Assembly (NCBI GenBank): GCA_009760855.2
Contig: WPIO01000090.1
Coordinates: 186,001 to 250,000 of the forward strand
Length of the DNA: 64,000 bases
Direction of reading: 5' to 3'
Origin: Cristatella mucedo
Lineage: Eukaryota; Bryozoa; Phylactolaemata; Cristatellidae
A model generated the notes under the pieces. The model had not been told where the DNA came from and made no database searches. It was given only the letters and a program-made list of their open reading frames with translations. Positions 55,054 through 64,000 of the stretch are shown here, in pieces (the first letter of the stretch is position 1; each line of letters starts with the position of its first letter). The position numbers and the translations under genes were made by a program.

Positions 55054-57668
55054 ATGATAATAATTATAATGATAATAATAACAATGCACTTGATAAAGCA
55101 CCCTCAGAGAACTCAATCTCTTTCTAGGCGCTTTACATTTGCTGCAAAGGGAAATGCAATTGAATGGTAAGTAAAATCATGCTTGAAAAACAGACACCAT
55201 AAATAATATAGTTAGGGGTGACATGCACAGGGTCAGCATGCAAATATAGTTAGTGGCAGCATGCACAGTGTCAGCATGCATAAGCACATGAAGGACGAAT
55301 CACAGGGACCAACTGTATGCTGCCCTAAATAGGTGTGTTATAAGTTGTTTTTAAATGTGGTCAGGTCAGGGGATGTTCTGACGCAGGTCGGGAGGGAGTT
55401 CCAGGCTTTGGGAGCATACGAACGAAATGCACGGTCTCCAAAGGATTTGAGGTTTGTACGAGGTATTTGTAGACTGTTGGATTCCGAAAAGCGGGTGGTA
55501 CGATGCTTGGCCTGATGGGGGAGTAGATCTGAGAGATAGGCTGGAAAAATAGAATGAAGGGACCTAAAAGTGAGTGACAAAACCTTGAAGTCAATCTGTT
55601 GCTTGACTGGTAGCCAGCACAGGTCGGCGAGAAGGGGTGTAACGTGGCAACTGAGGTGCTCACGACAGACAAGCCTAGCTGCAGAGTTTTGCACCAGCTG
55701 CAATCGCCTGACCGCACATGCTGGTAGGCCAGTAAGCAGTGAGTTGCAGAAGTCGAGACGGGATGTCACGAATGCATGGACCAACTTGGACGTGGTATCC
55801 TTATCTAAACAAGCCCGAATTTCAGCAATGTTATGGAGCTGAAAATAGGCGGATTTGACTGTGGAGCTGATATGGTCGTCTAACGAGAGGTCGCTTTGGA
55901 ATATGACACCTAGTTTTCGAGCTGATTCAACAGGAGATATGCTGGCGGAGCCTATTTTGAGAGTCAGCCTTTCCAATCTCTGAGTCACACTGGGTTTGCC
56001 CATAACTAGTAAGTTAGTTTTTTCATCGTTTAGTTTTAGAAAATTTGCTGCCCTCCATGTGCGGATGTCATCAATGCATGCAGCAAGTGAGTTGAGAGAA
56101 TTTGAGGTGCTCGAAGGCTGGGAGGGATCAAAGCAAAGGTACAACTGAGTGTCATCCGCATAGAAGGGAAAGCCTAGATTGTGCTTGGCAATCACACCAG
56201 CAAGTGAGAGAGTATAAACCGTGAAAAGAACCGGACCTAGCACGGAGCCCTGAGGTACTCCATATTTCAGAGGTACTTCAGATGATCTTTGTCCATTCAC
56301 GTCAATACTCTGGAGTCTCCCACTGAGATAGGACCTGAACCATTGCAGAGCAGTGCCAGTGACGCCCAGGTGAGATGAGAGGCGCTCTAGAAGAACTTTG
56401 TGATCGATAGTATCAAAAGCTGTCGAAAGATCGAGTAAAACAAGTAGAGACACTCTACCCATGTCTGCATTCCTAAGTAGGTCGTTGTATACCCTAAGCA
56501 ATGCTGACTCTGTGGAGTGATTAGCTCTAAAGCCAGACTGGAACTTACTAGCAAGGTATGAGGTTTCGATATATGAGTTCAGCTAGTCCGCCACGAACCG
56601 TTCCAGTGTCTTTGATAGGAATGGCAGAAGGGAGACTGGGCGGTAGTTGCTTAAGTTCTCTTGGTCTAGTGCCGCTTTCTTGAGAAGTGGCCTGACTACA
56701 GCTTTTTTGAAAGGTGCTGGGACATGACCTGAGGCTAATGACATATTAATGATGTTAGTTATGCATGGCAGCAGCAGATCAATGCAACGTAGGAGCAGGA
56801 CAGTGGGAATAGGGTCCAGAGGACTTGTTGTCTTCTTTGATTGCGATACGAACTTTAGGACTAGATCACCAGTAACCTGCTTAAATGCAGACATTGAGGT
56901 GCAGCCAGGAACCGAGGGACAACATTCTAGTGGGGAGGTTGTCATCGCAGGGATGGATTTCCTGATCTTGTCTATCTTCTGCACAAAGAATCAAGAGAAG
57001 CGATCGGCTAGATCATCACAAGGATCATCAGGTAAGGAGCTAATCTGGGAATGGTTGAGGAGATAGTTTATTGTCGACATCAGCATTTTTGGATTGTGCA
57101 TCTGTGATTCAACAATGTTTCTATAGAAGCTAGACTTGGCCTTTGCTAGGATCTATTGGTACGACCTACAGTAGTCTTCATCATTCATTCATTCATGTCG
57201 ATGGACAGTTAGTCGGGATCTTTTGTATGCTTTTTCAAGCTTTCGTTTAGTAGACCTGGCTAGTTTAATGTCTGTGGTAAACCAAAGGCGGTCTGGGCGG
57301 GGGGGGGGGGGGGGGGGCCCACAGTGCTTGTCAGAGGTGCAAACTAGTTGAGCTTGTCAGCTAGTGACCTACCAATGATGACAGATCGGAGGGAGGACTG
57401 AGCAGCTAAGGTGAAGCAGATATTCTCGCACGGACAGCATCGATGTCAAGGGTCTTGAGGTTTTTCGATTCACAGGTTATTTTAGAGGAGGATGTGGGCA
57501 CACACTGTAGATTGAATGAGATCTGCATGTGGTCAGATAGGCAGGATTTGGTAATAATTGGCGATGACAAAGTGCAATTGTATGAGAAAATCTGGTCGAG
57601 TGTGTGACCCTTGATGTGGAATTCGGTGCTGAAAGGGGCAATGGATCTTCTTGCTGATTTCATACAAT
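55054..57668 (-). mobile_element. L2/CR1-like LINE, near-intact RT and end of endonuclease
   Basis: The most complete copy. On the - strand it runs from the APE-endonuclease C-terminus (57663-57406: GHTLDQIFSY, SDHMQISFNL) through a damaged linker to the RT frame (56984-55338), 3' UTR, stem-loop and (ATT)n at 55054-55090. RT motifs are NYRPVSLLPFLSKTLERFV, HSTESALLRVYN, LLDLSTAFDTIDHKVLL, GVPQGSVLGPVLF and FYADDTQLYL. The RT frame from 56984 to 55338 has a single in-frame stop, at about 56583, where the copy at 45.1 kb has a CAG codon. A poly-G run (57299-57317) lies in the linker. The 5' part of the endonuclease and any ORF1 are missing. Confidence 0.92.
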
Positions 57669-58180
57669 CCGAGACGTCAAACGTGGATGAGATCGGTGTC
57701 GTTTGATTTGCACAGCAGAGAGCCAGCCGATGCCCAACGCCAACAGTTTATTACGACGCACGGAGCCGAAGGGCGCACGGCTCCCTTCGGCCCCTTCTCG
57801 CACTCGACTCCTGTCCTCGACCCCTCGGCTCCCCTGGTCGACCCTGATGATTCATTGACTACCACAACTGTGCACAGGCCGACCCTGATGGTGAGTGAAT
57901 CTACCATCTGTCCACCAGTGGGTTACCGGCCTGTGTCCACGCCACATCACAGGCGAACCACAGCTGTGCACTGGCCCCTCTTGGTGATGCTTCTAACAGC
58001 TGTTCACCAGCGGCTTATCAGAGGAGCCTGCATACTATAGAACTACAATATGTTCAAGGCTGGCTTCTCATTTTGCTCTCGCCTCCACGGCTACTTGCTG
58101 AAGTATGAATGTTGTCTGGTCCATCGAATCCTCATAGATCCTAGTCCTCACGGCCTTATTAAGTCACGGATGGATATATT
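57669..58180. other. Intergenic, no gene recognised
   Basis: A 9-bp perfect hairpin GCCGAAGGG/CCCTTCGGC lies at about 57768-57794, and words like TGTGCACAGGCC/TGTGCACTGGCC repeat, suggesting short internal duplications. The 129-codon ORF here shows no domain. Confidence 0.4.
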
Positions 58181-58320
58181 GCCGAGCTCGTTTGGTCCAG
58201 TAGTTAGGCTGCTCGCCCGACCAGGTTGTGGCCGAGGTTGTGGGCTAGAGCCCGTGGCTTATGTGAAGTGCCTGAATATAGATTAAGTTTTCTTAAGACA
58301 CTGTACAAATGAATTTTATT
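58181..58320 (+). repeat. SINE family A copy
   Basis: GCCGAGCTCGTTTGGTCCAG, GTTGTGGGCTAGAGCCCGTG (B box with one change) and GTGAAGTGCCTGAATATAGA, TTAAGTTTTCTTAAGACA. Confidence 0.85.
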
Positions 58321-58494
58321 GTACGCAACTTTAGCATGGGCCTGCACCAGTAGCTGACCGATACCAAGACGTCCATGATGCCTAGATGGCTAGTATCACG
58401 AATAATGAGGACGTATATCACAGTCACATCCCAGAAATGCATATTTTTGTAACACTTAACGGTTGGCTTGATTTAGTGTCTAAGCCACCAATCA

Positions 58495-58533
58495 TTTGTT
58501 AATGCGTTCTATACAGCATCTGTAAAGTGCCTA

Positions 58534-58599
<66 letters not shown>

Positions 58600-58645
58600 T
58601 TCAGTTCTCTGAGAGCGCTACACATATGTATTATGATATAAGTAG
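58495..58645 (+). repeat. LINE tail containing a (GA)n expansion
   Basis: CATCTGTAAAGTGCCTAGAT precedes, and AAAGATTCAGTTCTCTGAGA follows, a 58-nt GA tract at 58538-58595. The tract sits where other copies have AGAAAGAGATT. Confidence 0.85.
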
Positions 58646-58789
58646 ACGTGAAGGGGTTTGTATTGCACACCTGGATGTTCCTGGACCGCGGCAATGAATG
58701 GTTTAGTGCCAAAGGAGACACTAAATACCACCTCTATACACAGCATTCATGAGAAAAATATAAAGTACTTCTCAATCTGTCACGTGGAC

Positions 58790-59045
58790 ACTATCTAGAG
58801 AGCCATTGAGAGGTTTAGAAAAGTTGACCTAACTGACTTGACATTTAAAAAAGAAGCTTAAAGCCTACTTGTCCCTCGAAGCATTTGATCTTGCCATCCG
58901 AATAGTCCGTTTGGTGCTTGAATGGTGAGTGTTATCACTAAGTAATTGTCATGCTTTTTCCAGAATATATTAAGTTCATGGAAAGAGATTTTGTTATCTT
59001 AGGGTACTTCACAAATGTTTTATTTATTATTGTCATTAACTGCAA
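58790..59045 (+). repeat. Old LINE 3' fragment
   Basis: CTTGACATTTAAAAAAGAAG, GCCTACTTGTCCCTCGAAGC and the degraded tail GGAAAGAGATTTTGTTATCT followed by TTTATTTATTATTG. Confidence 0.65.
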
Positions 59046-59290
59046 ATCCAAAAAATTCCAATTTGCAGCGCTTCTGTTAATAATTGATATATGGATCGGT
59101 CGGACTGGAGGAAGTGAAGACCTAAGCCATAAAGAATTTTAAAATGGCAGGCGACGAGTCCAACGTGCGAATCTTTCTTGGATTTTGTTACAGCGGTTTA
59201 TCCCGTTTATCCATTTCATCCTCATCCGTTTCATTCATTCGGTAGCAGTGGTTCATCCCACACTCGATAAGTATGCACATGCAATTCTAA

Positions 59291-59925
59291 AAAATAATAA
59301 TGATAATACATTTGTATAGCACCATCAGAGCAATTAATATCTTTCTAGGAACTGTAAATTTGCTGGAAACAAGCATGATCGAATGGTTATTGGTAGCATG
59401 CTCAATGATAACGAGCATAACAAGGTTAGGGGTGACATCTAAGGGTCAGCATGGAAATATGGTTAGTGGCAGAATCCCCCGTGCATAAGCAGACAAAGGA
59501 CGAATCACGTAAACCCACTAAATACTGTGATAAATAGATGCGTTTTAGCTACTGTCAAGTCAGGGGATGTGGTGACAGCAGTCGGGAGTGAGCTCTATGC
59601 TTTGGGTGCATTAGAATTAAAGGTACGGTCTCCAAAGGACTTGACGTTCGTACGAGGTATAGCTAAGCGATTTGATTCAGAAAAGATGGTGGCACAATGC
59701 CTGGCCTGATGTGTGAGTAGATTTGATAGGTAGGCTGGAGCCAGAAAATAAAGAGACCTAAAAGTGAGTGACAGTACCTTGAAGTCGATTGCTGCTTGAC
59801 TGGGAGGCCAATGCAGGTCGGGGAGAAGTGGTGTGCTATGGCAACTGCAGACGTTCACGACAGACAAGCCTAGCTGCAGAGTTGTGCATCAATTGTAAGC
59901 ACCTAATTTCGTAAGTCAATAGATC
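59291..59925 (-). repeat. LINE 3' fragment, - strand
   Basis: AATAATGATAATACATTTGT and tail stem, 3' UTR (GGTTAGGGGTGACATCTAAG) and ORF end (GGTACGGTCTCCAAAGGACT, CGACAGACAAGCCTAGCTGC). Confidence 0.85.
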
Positions 59926-59935
59926 AACAAGCAGC

Positions 59936-60000
59936 AAGGTGATAGCTGTCAAGGCTCTTCTGCCATTATACAAAAGAGGCTCAGCTAGTATTTTTTTCTG
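59936..60000 (+). repeat. SINE family B 3' fragment
   Basis: GGTGATAGCTGTCAAGGCTC, TTCTGCCATTATACAAAAGA and GGCTCAGCTAGTATTTTTTT. Confidence 0.7.
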
Positions 60001-60435
60001 AAGCACCCTGACAGCCCCCCCCCGTCATGAGATAACTCCCGACAGCCTCTGGAAGAACGGTTTCTCTTCGGTAGGTGGCTTAAAGTTATGTGCATTACAG
60101 AAGAATCCAACATACAGCCCTTCAGAGCTAGCTGCTAAAGTCTGAGCCTTGCCCTCCAGGCTTCATTCTCTCCTGTGGTTTGTACATATATTAATTAAGC
60201 AGTAGCCTCGATGGTGGCTCCCGCTAGGCCACGTGTTAACCTGCCTGGCGTGGCATCACTGTTATTATCATCACTGCCCATGACTGGTGCCGATCGATTC
60301 CAAGCAGAAGTGGGCCAGCTGTTTTGTATCCAACAGCTGCTCGAGCTGTCCATCAGTCGTCGCTGGGGGGGGGGCTAGGAAAGGGCAGCACGAGTCCAAA
60401 CACCCTACATGCTACGGCACTACCGCCACTGAGAG

Positions 60436-60590
60436 TTAGCTGATTCAACAGCCTCATTTCTATAGCTGCAGACGACCTTTAACGGCTGTCATCGCTGCTT
60501 GCAGTAGCCAATAAAGGATCGCCCACTGCAGGATTCGAGCCCATGACATCGGCGGTGATGAGCAAGCCCCTTATCTCCTCGGCTGATCGA
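60436..60590 (-). repeat. SINE family B copy, - strand
   Basis: On +: TTAGCTGATTCAACAGCCTC, TGCTTGCAGTAGCCAATAAA, GATCGCCCACTGCAGGATTC and GAGCCCATGACATCGGCGGT. Confidence 0.82.
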
Positions 60591-60896
60591 GTAGCACTGG
60601 TCTGTCTAGTGACCGACGAGGAAAATAGCTGCTAAGAGTCTGGCAAAAGGAAGGGGACGGCGCTAGTGACCGCCCCGGCCTGCTCCTGGCACACATGCGA
60701 GCCAGCGCTAGTGCTGACGGCTGGGATTGCTCGAGCGCCTTGTGCCTGGCGATCCAGGGAACTACTGTGTAGGCTTGGGCTTCTGCCATGGTGCTTCTGC
60801 CATGCTGATGGTCACCGGAAACCAGCGAAGCTCAGATACAACGATGCCCACGTGGATGCACCGAAGAAGGCAGCTCGACGAGCGAGGTGACATTCA

Positions 60897-61130
60897 CAGG
60901 GTCAGCATGCAAATATGTGTGTGCTAGTGGCAGAATCCCCAGTGCATAAGCACACAATGGACGAATCACGTGGATCCACTAAAGGCTGTGATAAACAGAT
61001 GCGTTTTAGCTACTGTCGTCAAGTCAGGGGATGTGGTGACGCCAGTCGGGAGTGAGCTCTATGCTTCGGGAGAATATGGACTAAAGGCACGGTCTCAAAA
61101 GGATTAGACGTTCGTACGAGGTGTAGCTAT
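60897..61130 (-). repeat. LINE 3' fragment, - strand, sister of the copy at 59.45-59.68 kb
   Basis: GGCAGAATCCCCAGTGCATA and GGAGTGAGCTCTATGCTTCG are also found, nearly identical, at 59.47-59.60 kb, and differ from other LINE copies. Confidence 0.8.
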
Positions 61131-61619
61131 TGCCTTTTGACCGGGATCTGCAACAAGTGAAACTGCCAGTTGGCTCCATAAAGTGAAGGAAATCAAGGCT
61201 CGCCCTCTGCATCTGACTCGAACTGACGACCTGAGACGTGAAGAGCTAGCACCCTACCCCTAGGCAATCATGGCCCAGTAATTACAAGGTCCGATGATGA
61301 CTCCTGTCACATCGGTGGGTGTATCTGGCTACAGCTGATTTAGCATGTGCACTCAGGTACTCGGGAGCTCGTAGCCTAAGGCTCGAGGCCTAACGGACTG
61401 CACCCCGACTTACAACGTGGCGTGGAGGCATCAGTATTTGCAGTATCATGGTCTTTCGTGGAATTAGAAGATCTGGCTAGCTTGTTATGACTTTCCATCT
61501 CATCTGCTTGATCTTACCAGATTACGAACATTACAACATTGTCCACTTTTTCAAGGCGGTGTACCTGCCTCCGTATTTTAAGGTTTGCATGTGAAGTGCG
61601 ATTGCCCAAGATTAACACG

Positions 61620-61873
61620 CAACAGTAGCGAGTATACTTCGGCGGATACGTATGACAAGCGACTTCCAGCCGACGCGATAACAAGCTTACAGTATCTCGA
61701 GCTCAGTGCTAAGACTCGTCGACCTGCCGACCGTTGCTCCAAGAGAGCTACTGCGGTTAGGTACATGCGTTATATAGTAGCTAGGCCATAAGTCAGACAA
61801 TAATCACTTTCGTGCATAGTTATACGTCGTGCTGCTCACAAGCCTTGGCTTATCGGGGCTATTTCACAAGCTC
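61620..61873 (+). repeat. Unclassified dispersed repeat, second copy
   Basis: Parallel to 53041-53281 plus 54423-54460: TATAGTAGCTAGGCCATAAG, TCAGACAATAATCACTTTCG and CACAAGCCTTGGCTTATCG. A SINE family A copy follows directly, and further similarity to 54.84-55.0 kb (TCTAATTCAGCG) resumes after the SINE. Confidence 0.5.
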
Positions 61874-62034
61874 GCCGAGCTGGTTTGGTCTAGCGGTTAA
61901 GGTGCTCGCTCCGACCGAGGTCTGACTGAGGTCGTGGGCTCGAGCCCCGAGGCATATGTGAAGCGCCTGAATAGAGATTAAGTTCTCTTGGGGCGCTATA
62001 AAAATGAATTATAAATGAATTATTTATTTATTTT
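61874..62034 (+). repeat. SINE family A copy (well preserved)
   Basis: GCCGAGCTGGTTTGGTCTAG, GTGGGCTCGAGCCCCGAGGC, GTGAAGCGCCTGAATAGAGA, TTAAGTTCTCTTGGGGCG and AT-rich tail. Confidence 0.93.
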
Positions 62035-62345
62035 AAGCTCTAATTCAGCGTCTAGCTCACACTTCGTAATCTAGGTTCAGCTGCCAAGCTTATCGCATAT
62101 AATCGCGGGGCATTACAGTTGTTACTGCAGCGATATCCGGTTAGCTTCGGATACGCTATCCGTTCTTTTAATATTCCCGCTTACGTAAGAGTAGCAGCGT
62201 TTACCTTGCTCTGTAAAACTAAAAAGATGTCACACTGGCTTTAGCGGCGATATCACTCAATGGAATATCAGTGCAAGTAGTACCTAGTTGATCACTAAAT
62301 TTTTTTAAAGACGTCATTTGCACAAAAAAGTCTATAATAGTAACG

Positions 62346-62662
<317 letters not shown>

Positions 62663-62779
62663 TTAAACGGAAAGATTCGAAGCGGTGGAAAAGTTGCACG
62701 CATACAACGTTCTCTTGAAATAAGTATGCGAACGTGGATTGCGTGACCATCTTTAGTAAAGCCTACTCAGTTTGGTGAT

Positions 62780-62935
62780 TATATCAGGTATCAATGGCAC
62801 ATTTGTATCGTATAAAAGATACAATTACGATAGCTCCCTGGTGGATTCTAGTCCCAACATGGCGAACTTCCGCCAACGATCGCCCCTGTATCTTATATCA
62901 GCGTGAAAGCAATTAGCGTCTCTTGCTGCCAGGTG
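62780..62935 (+). promoter_or_regulatory. Possible promoter and first exon with an ATGGCG (YY1-like) element
   Basis: CAACATGGCGAAC at about 62857-62869 resembles the YY1 element often found at animal transcription starts, and a strong donor CCAG/GTGAGT follows at about 62932. The frame opened by this ATG closes after 15 codons, so if it is an exon it is a leader or short-uORF exon of a gene lying to the right of the window. Together with the - strand candidate at 62662 it would form a divergent promoter. Low confidence. Confidence 0.25.
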
Positions 62936-63292
62936 AGTTTGTTGACGGAGCAGTGCCAGGTTCAGGTGCATCGGCTTTGGATTGAAAGCCGGGAGCACTA
63001 TCCCGTAGGCTGCTTTGACTGCTTGAATACCCGGAAGGATACTGATGACTATGCTTTTCCTTATCGAAATAAAATGAAATCAGGAATAAATAAGCAATCA
63101 ATTCTAGAAGATACCTGGAATGGACGGAGATACCTGCATCGGGGAGCCTTTCACTGCTGCCGACAATCGTACTTACGGGCGAGTCGTTGCCTCCCGAGGT
63201 TGGCTCGAGTCTTGGGGTGGGGAAGTTTGAGTCGCGCTCTTTTTTCCCAGACCTGCACTTTCCCGGATGCGCTTTTCCGCAGCTCTTCTTTT

Positions 63293-63294
<2 letters not shown>

Positions 63295-63369
<75 letters not shown>
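63295..63369. repeat. (GT)n microsatellite, about 75 nt
   Basis: Uninterrupted GT dinucleotides; the Cys-Val and His-Thr repeat ORFs across it are artefacts. Confidence 0.96.
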
Positions 63370-63372
<3 letters not shown>

Positions 63373-63597
63373 CGAGCGCGATCGAGTGTACTTGCAATAA
63401 AATAGGTACGCCGCGACCGGCTGAGCTGCCTGCTCCGTCCTTGCCAGCTTCATGATTGGCTTTCTTAGCTGCCACCGACAGCAGCTTCCTTCGCCTGCAC
63501 TCGCAGCTGGCACGAGATTCAAGATTGCGAGATTCAAGATGCAAGATTCATGCGAGATTCAAGACGCTCCAGAAGGACTTCGTGATCAGTGGCATCA

Positions 63598-63763
63598 AGA
63601 GCCGCGACGGCACACTAGGTAAGGTGGTTGCTTTATCGTGGGTTCGATTCCTTCGGTGGACGATTCTTTATCACCACTGCAAGCGGTGGTGATAGCCGTA
63701 TAGGCCCTTCTGTCGCTACACGAATGATGCTGTTTAATCAGCTAGAATTTATTTTATTTTTAA
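63598..63763 (+). repeat. SINE family B copy
   Basis: GCCGCGACGGCACACTAGGT, CGTGGGTTCGATTCCTTCGG (B box), CACTGCAAGCGGTGGTGATA and GCTGTTTAATCAGCTAGAAT. It abuts or interrupts the LINE on its right. Confidence 0.88.
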
Positions 63764-64000
63764 AGCTTCCGAAAGATCAAGCAGGAAAAGCAGAGAGACT
63801 TTACTCGAATCTGCATTCATGAGAAGGTCGTCGTTATACGCCCGAAGCGATGCTTACTCTATAGAGTGTTTAGCTCTGAACCCAGACTGAAACTTACTTG
63901 CTAGGTTCGAGATCATTAGTTATGCAGGGTAGCAGCAGGTCTAAGCATTGTAGAAGTAAGACAATGACTAATACGGTCTAGAGAACTAGTAGTGTTCTTT
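63764..64000 (-). repeat. LINE fragment continuing past the right edge
   Basis: On - it matches the RT region from upstream of HSTESAL to motif A (on +: CTTCCGAAAGATCAAGCAGG, TTTAGCTCTGAACCCAGACT). It lacks its 3' end, which may be due to the SINE or to a deletion. Confidence 0.8.

Noticed and set aside
57651..58040. A 129-codon + strand ORF with Pro/Thr-rich sequence
   Set aside because: It begins inside the LINE endonuclease remnant and shows no family motif; short internal duplications explain its composition.
25926..62034. tRNA genes at the A/B-box sequences
   Set aside because: No complete cloverleaf with anticodon stem can be formed from the heads; all are followed by the same LINE-like tail, so they are SINEs.

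Overview
The window looks like genomic DNA of a multicellular animal, most likely an aquatic invertebrate; the phylum cannot be fixed from sequence alone. The reasons are GT-AG spliced genes with long introns, a clear ZFAND5/6-type A20/AN1 zinc-finger gene, many 5'-truncated L2/CR1-like LINEs ending in a short stem-loop plus (ATT)n, two families of tRNA-derived SINEs, Ty3-like LTR fragments and long (GT)n, (CT)n and (AT)n microsatellites. There is no sign of a bacterial genome, CRISPR array, rRNA gene or true tRNA gene.

Two genes are well supported. The larger runs on the + strand from beyond the left edge to a stop at 42888. Fourteen exons (684-942, 2639-3564, 5630-5773, 8781-8978, 11888-12900, 13845-14042, 16911-17026, 21992-22065, 24900-25069, 30864-31045, 31303-31550, 35447-35635, 41232-41346, 42753-42888) join in phase at all thirteen junctions with GT-AG borders into 1321 residues. 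The product is the C-terminal part of a type I membrane protein: six consecutive lamin-tail-domain (LTD) like units of the secreted, bacterial type, a cysteine-rich membrane-proximal stalk with a duplicated motif, one transmembrane helix, and a 52-residue tail carrying an NPF and a YxxL sorting signal. This is the most unusual object in the window. The second gene, on the - strand (CDS 51421 to 50620, two coding exons), encodes a complete 199-residue A20-AN1 protein of the ZFAND5/6 type, with a CpG-dense region upstream (about 51.9-52.7 kb).

The rest is mostly repeats. Introns 1-13 of the LTD gene and both intergenic regions are filled by LINE fragments in both orientations, SINE family A (head in the tRNA style, tail shared with the LINE), SINE family B (different tail), and nested insertions: SINE in LTR at 25.9 kb, SINE in LINE at 38.2 kb, LINE in an older repeat at 53.3 kb. 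Between 25.9 and 27.5 kb lie two inverted LTRs, one followed by a primer-binding-like site and the other preceded by a polypurine tract and a pol-like reading frame. The longest near-intact LINE reverse transcriptase is at 55.05-57.66 kb on the - strand. At 62.4-62.95 kb a possible divergent promoter with a candidate coding first exon on the - strand is proposed with low confidence.

The two genes show no evident functional link; they are neighbours separated by about 7.7 kb of repeat-rich DNA and point toward each other (convergent).
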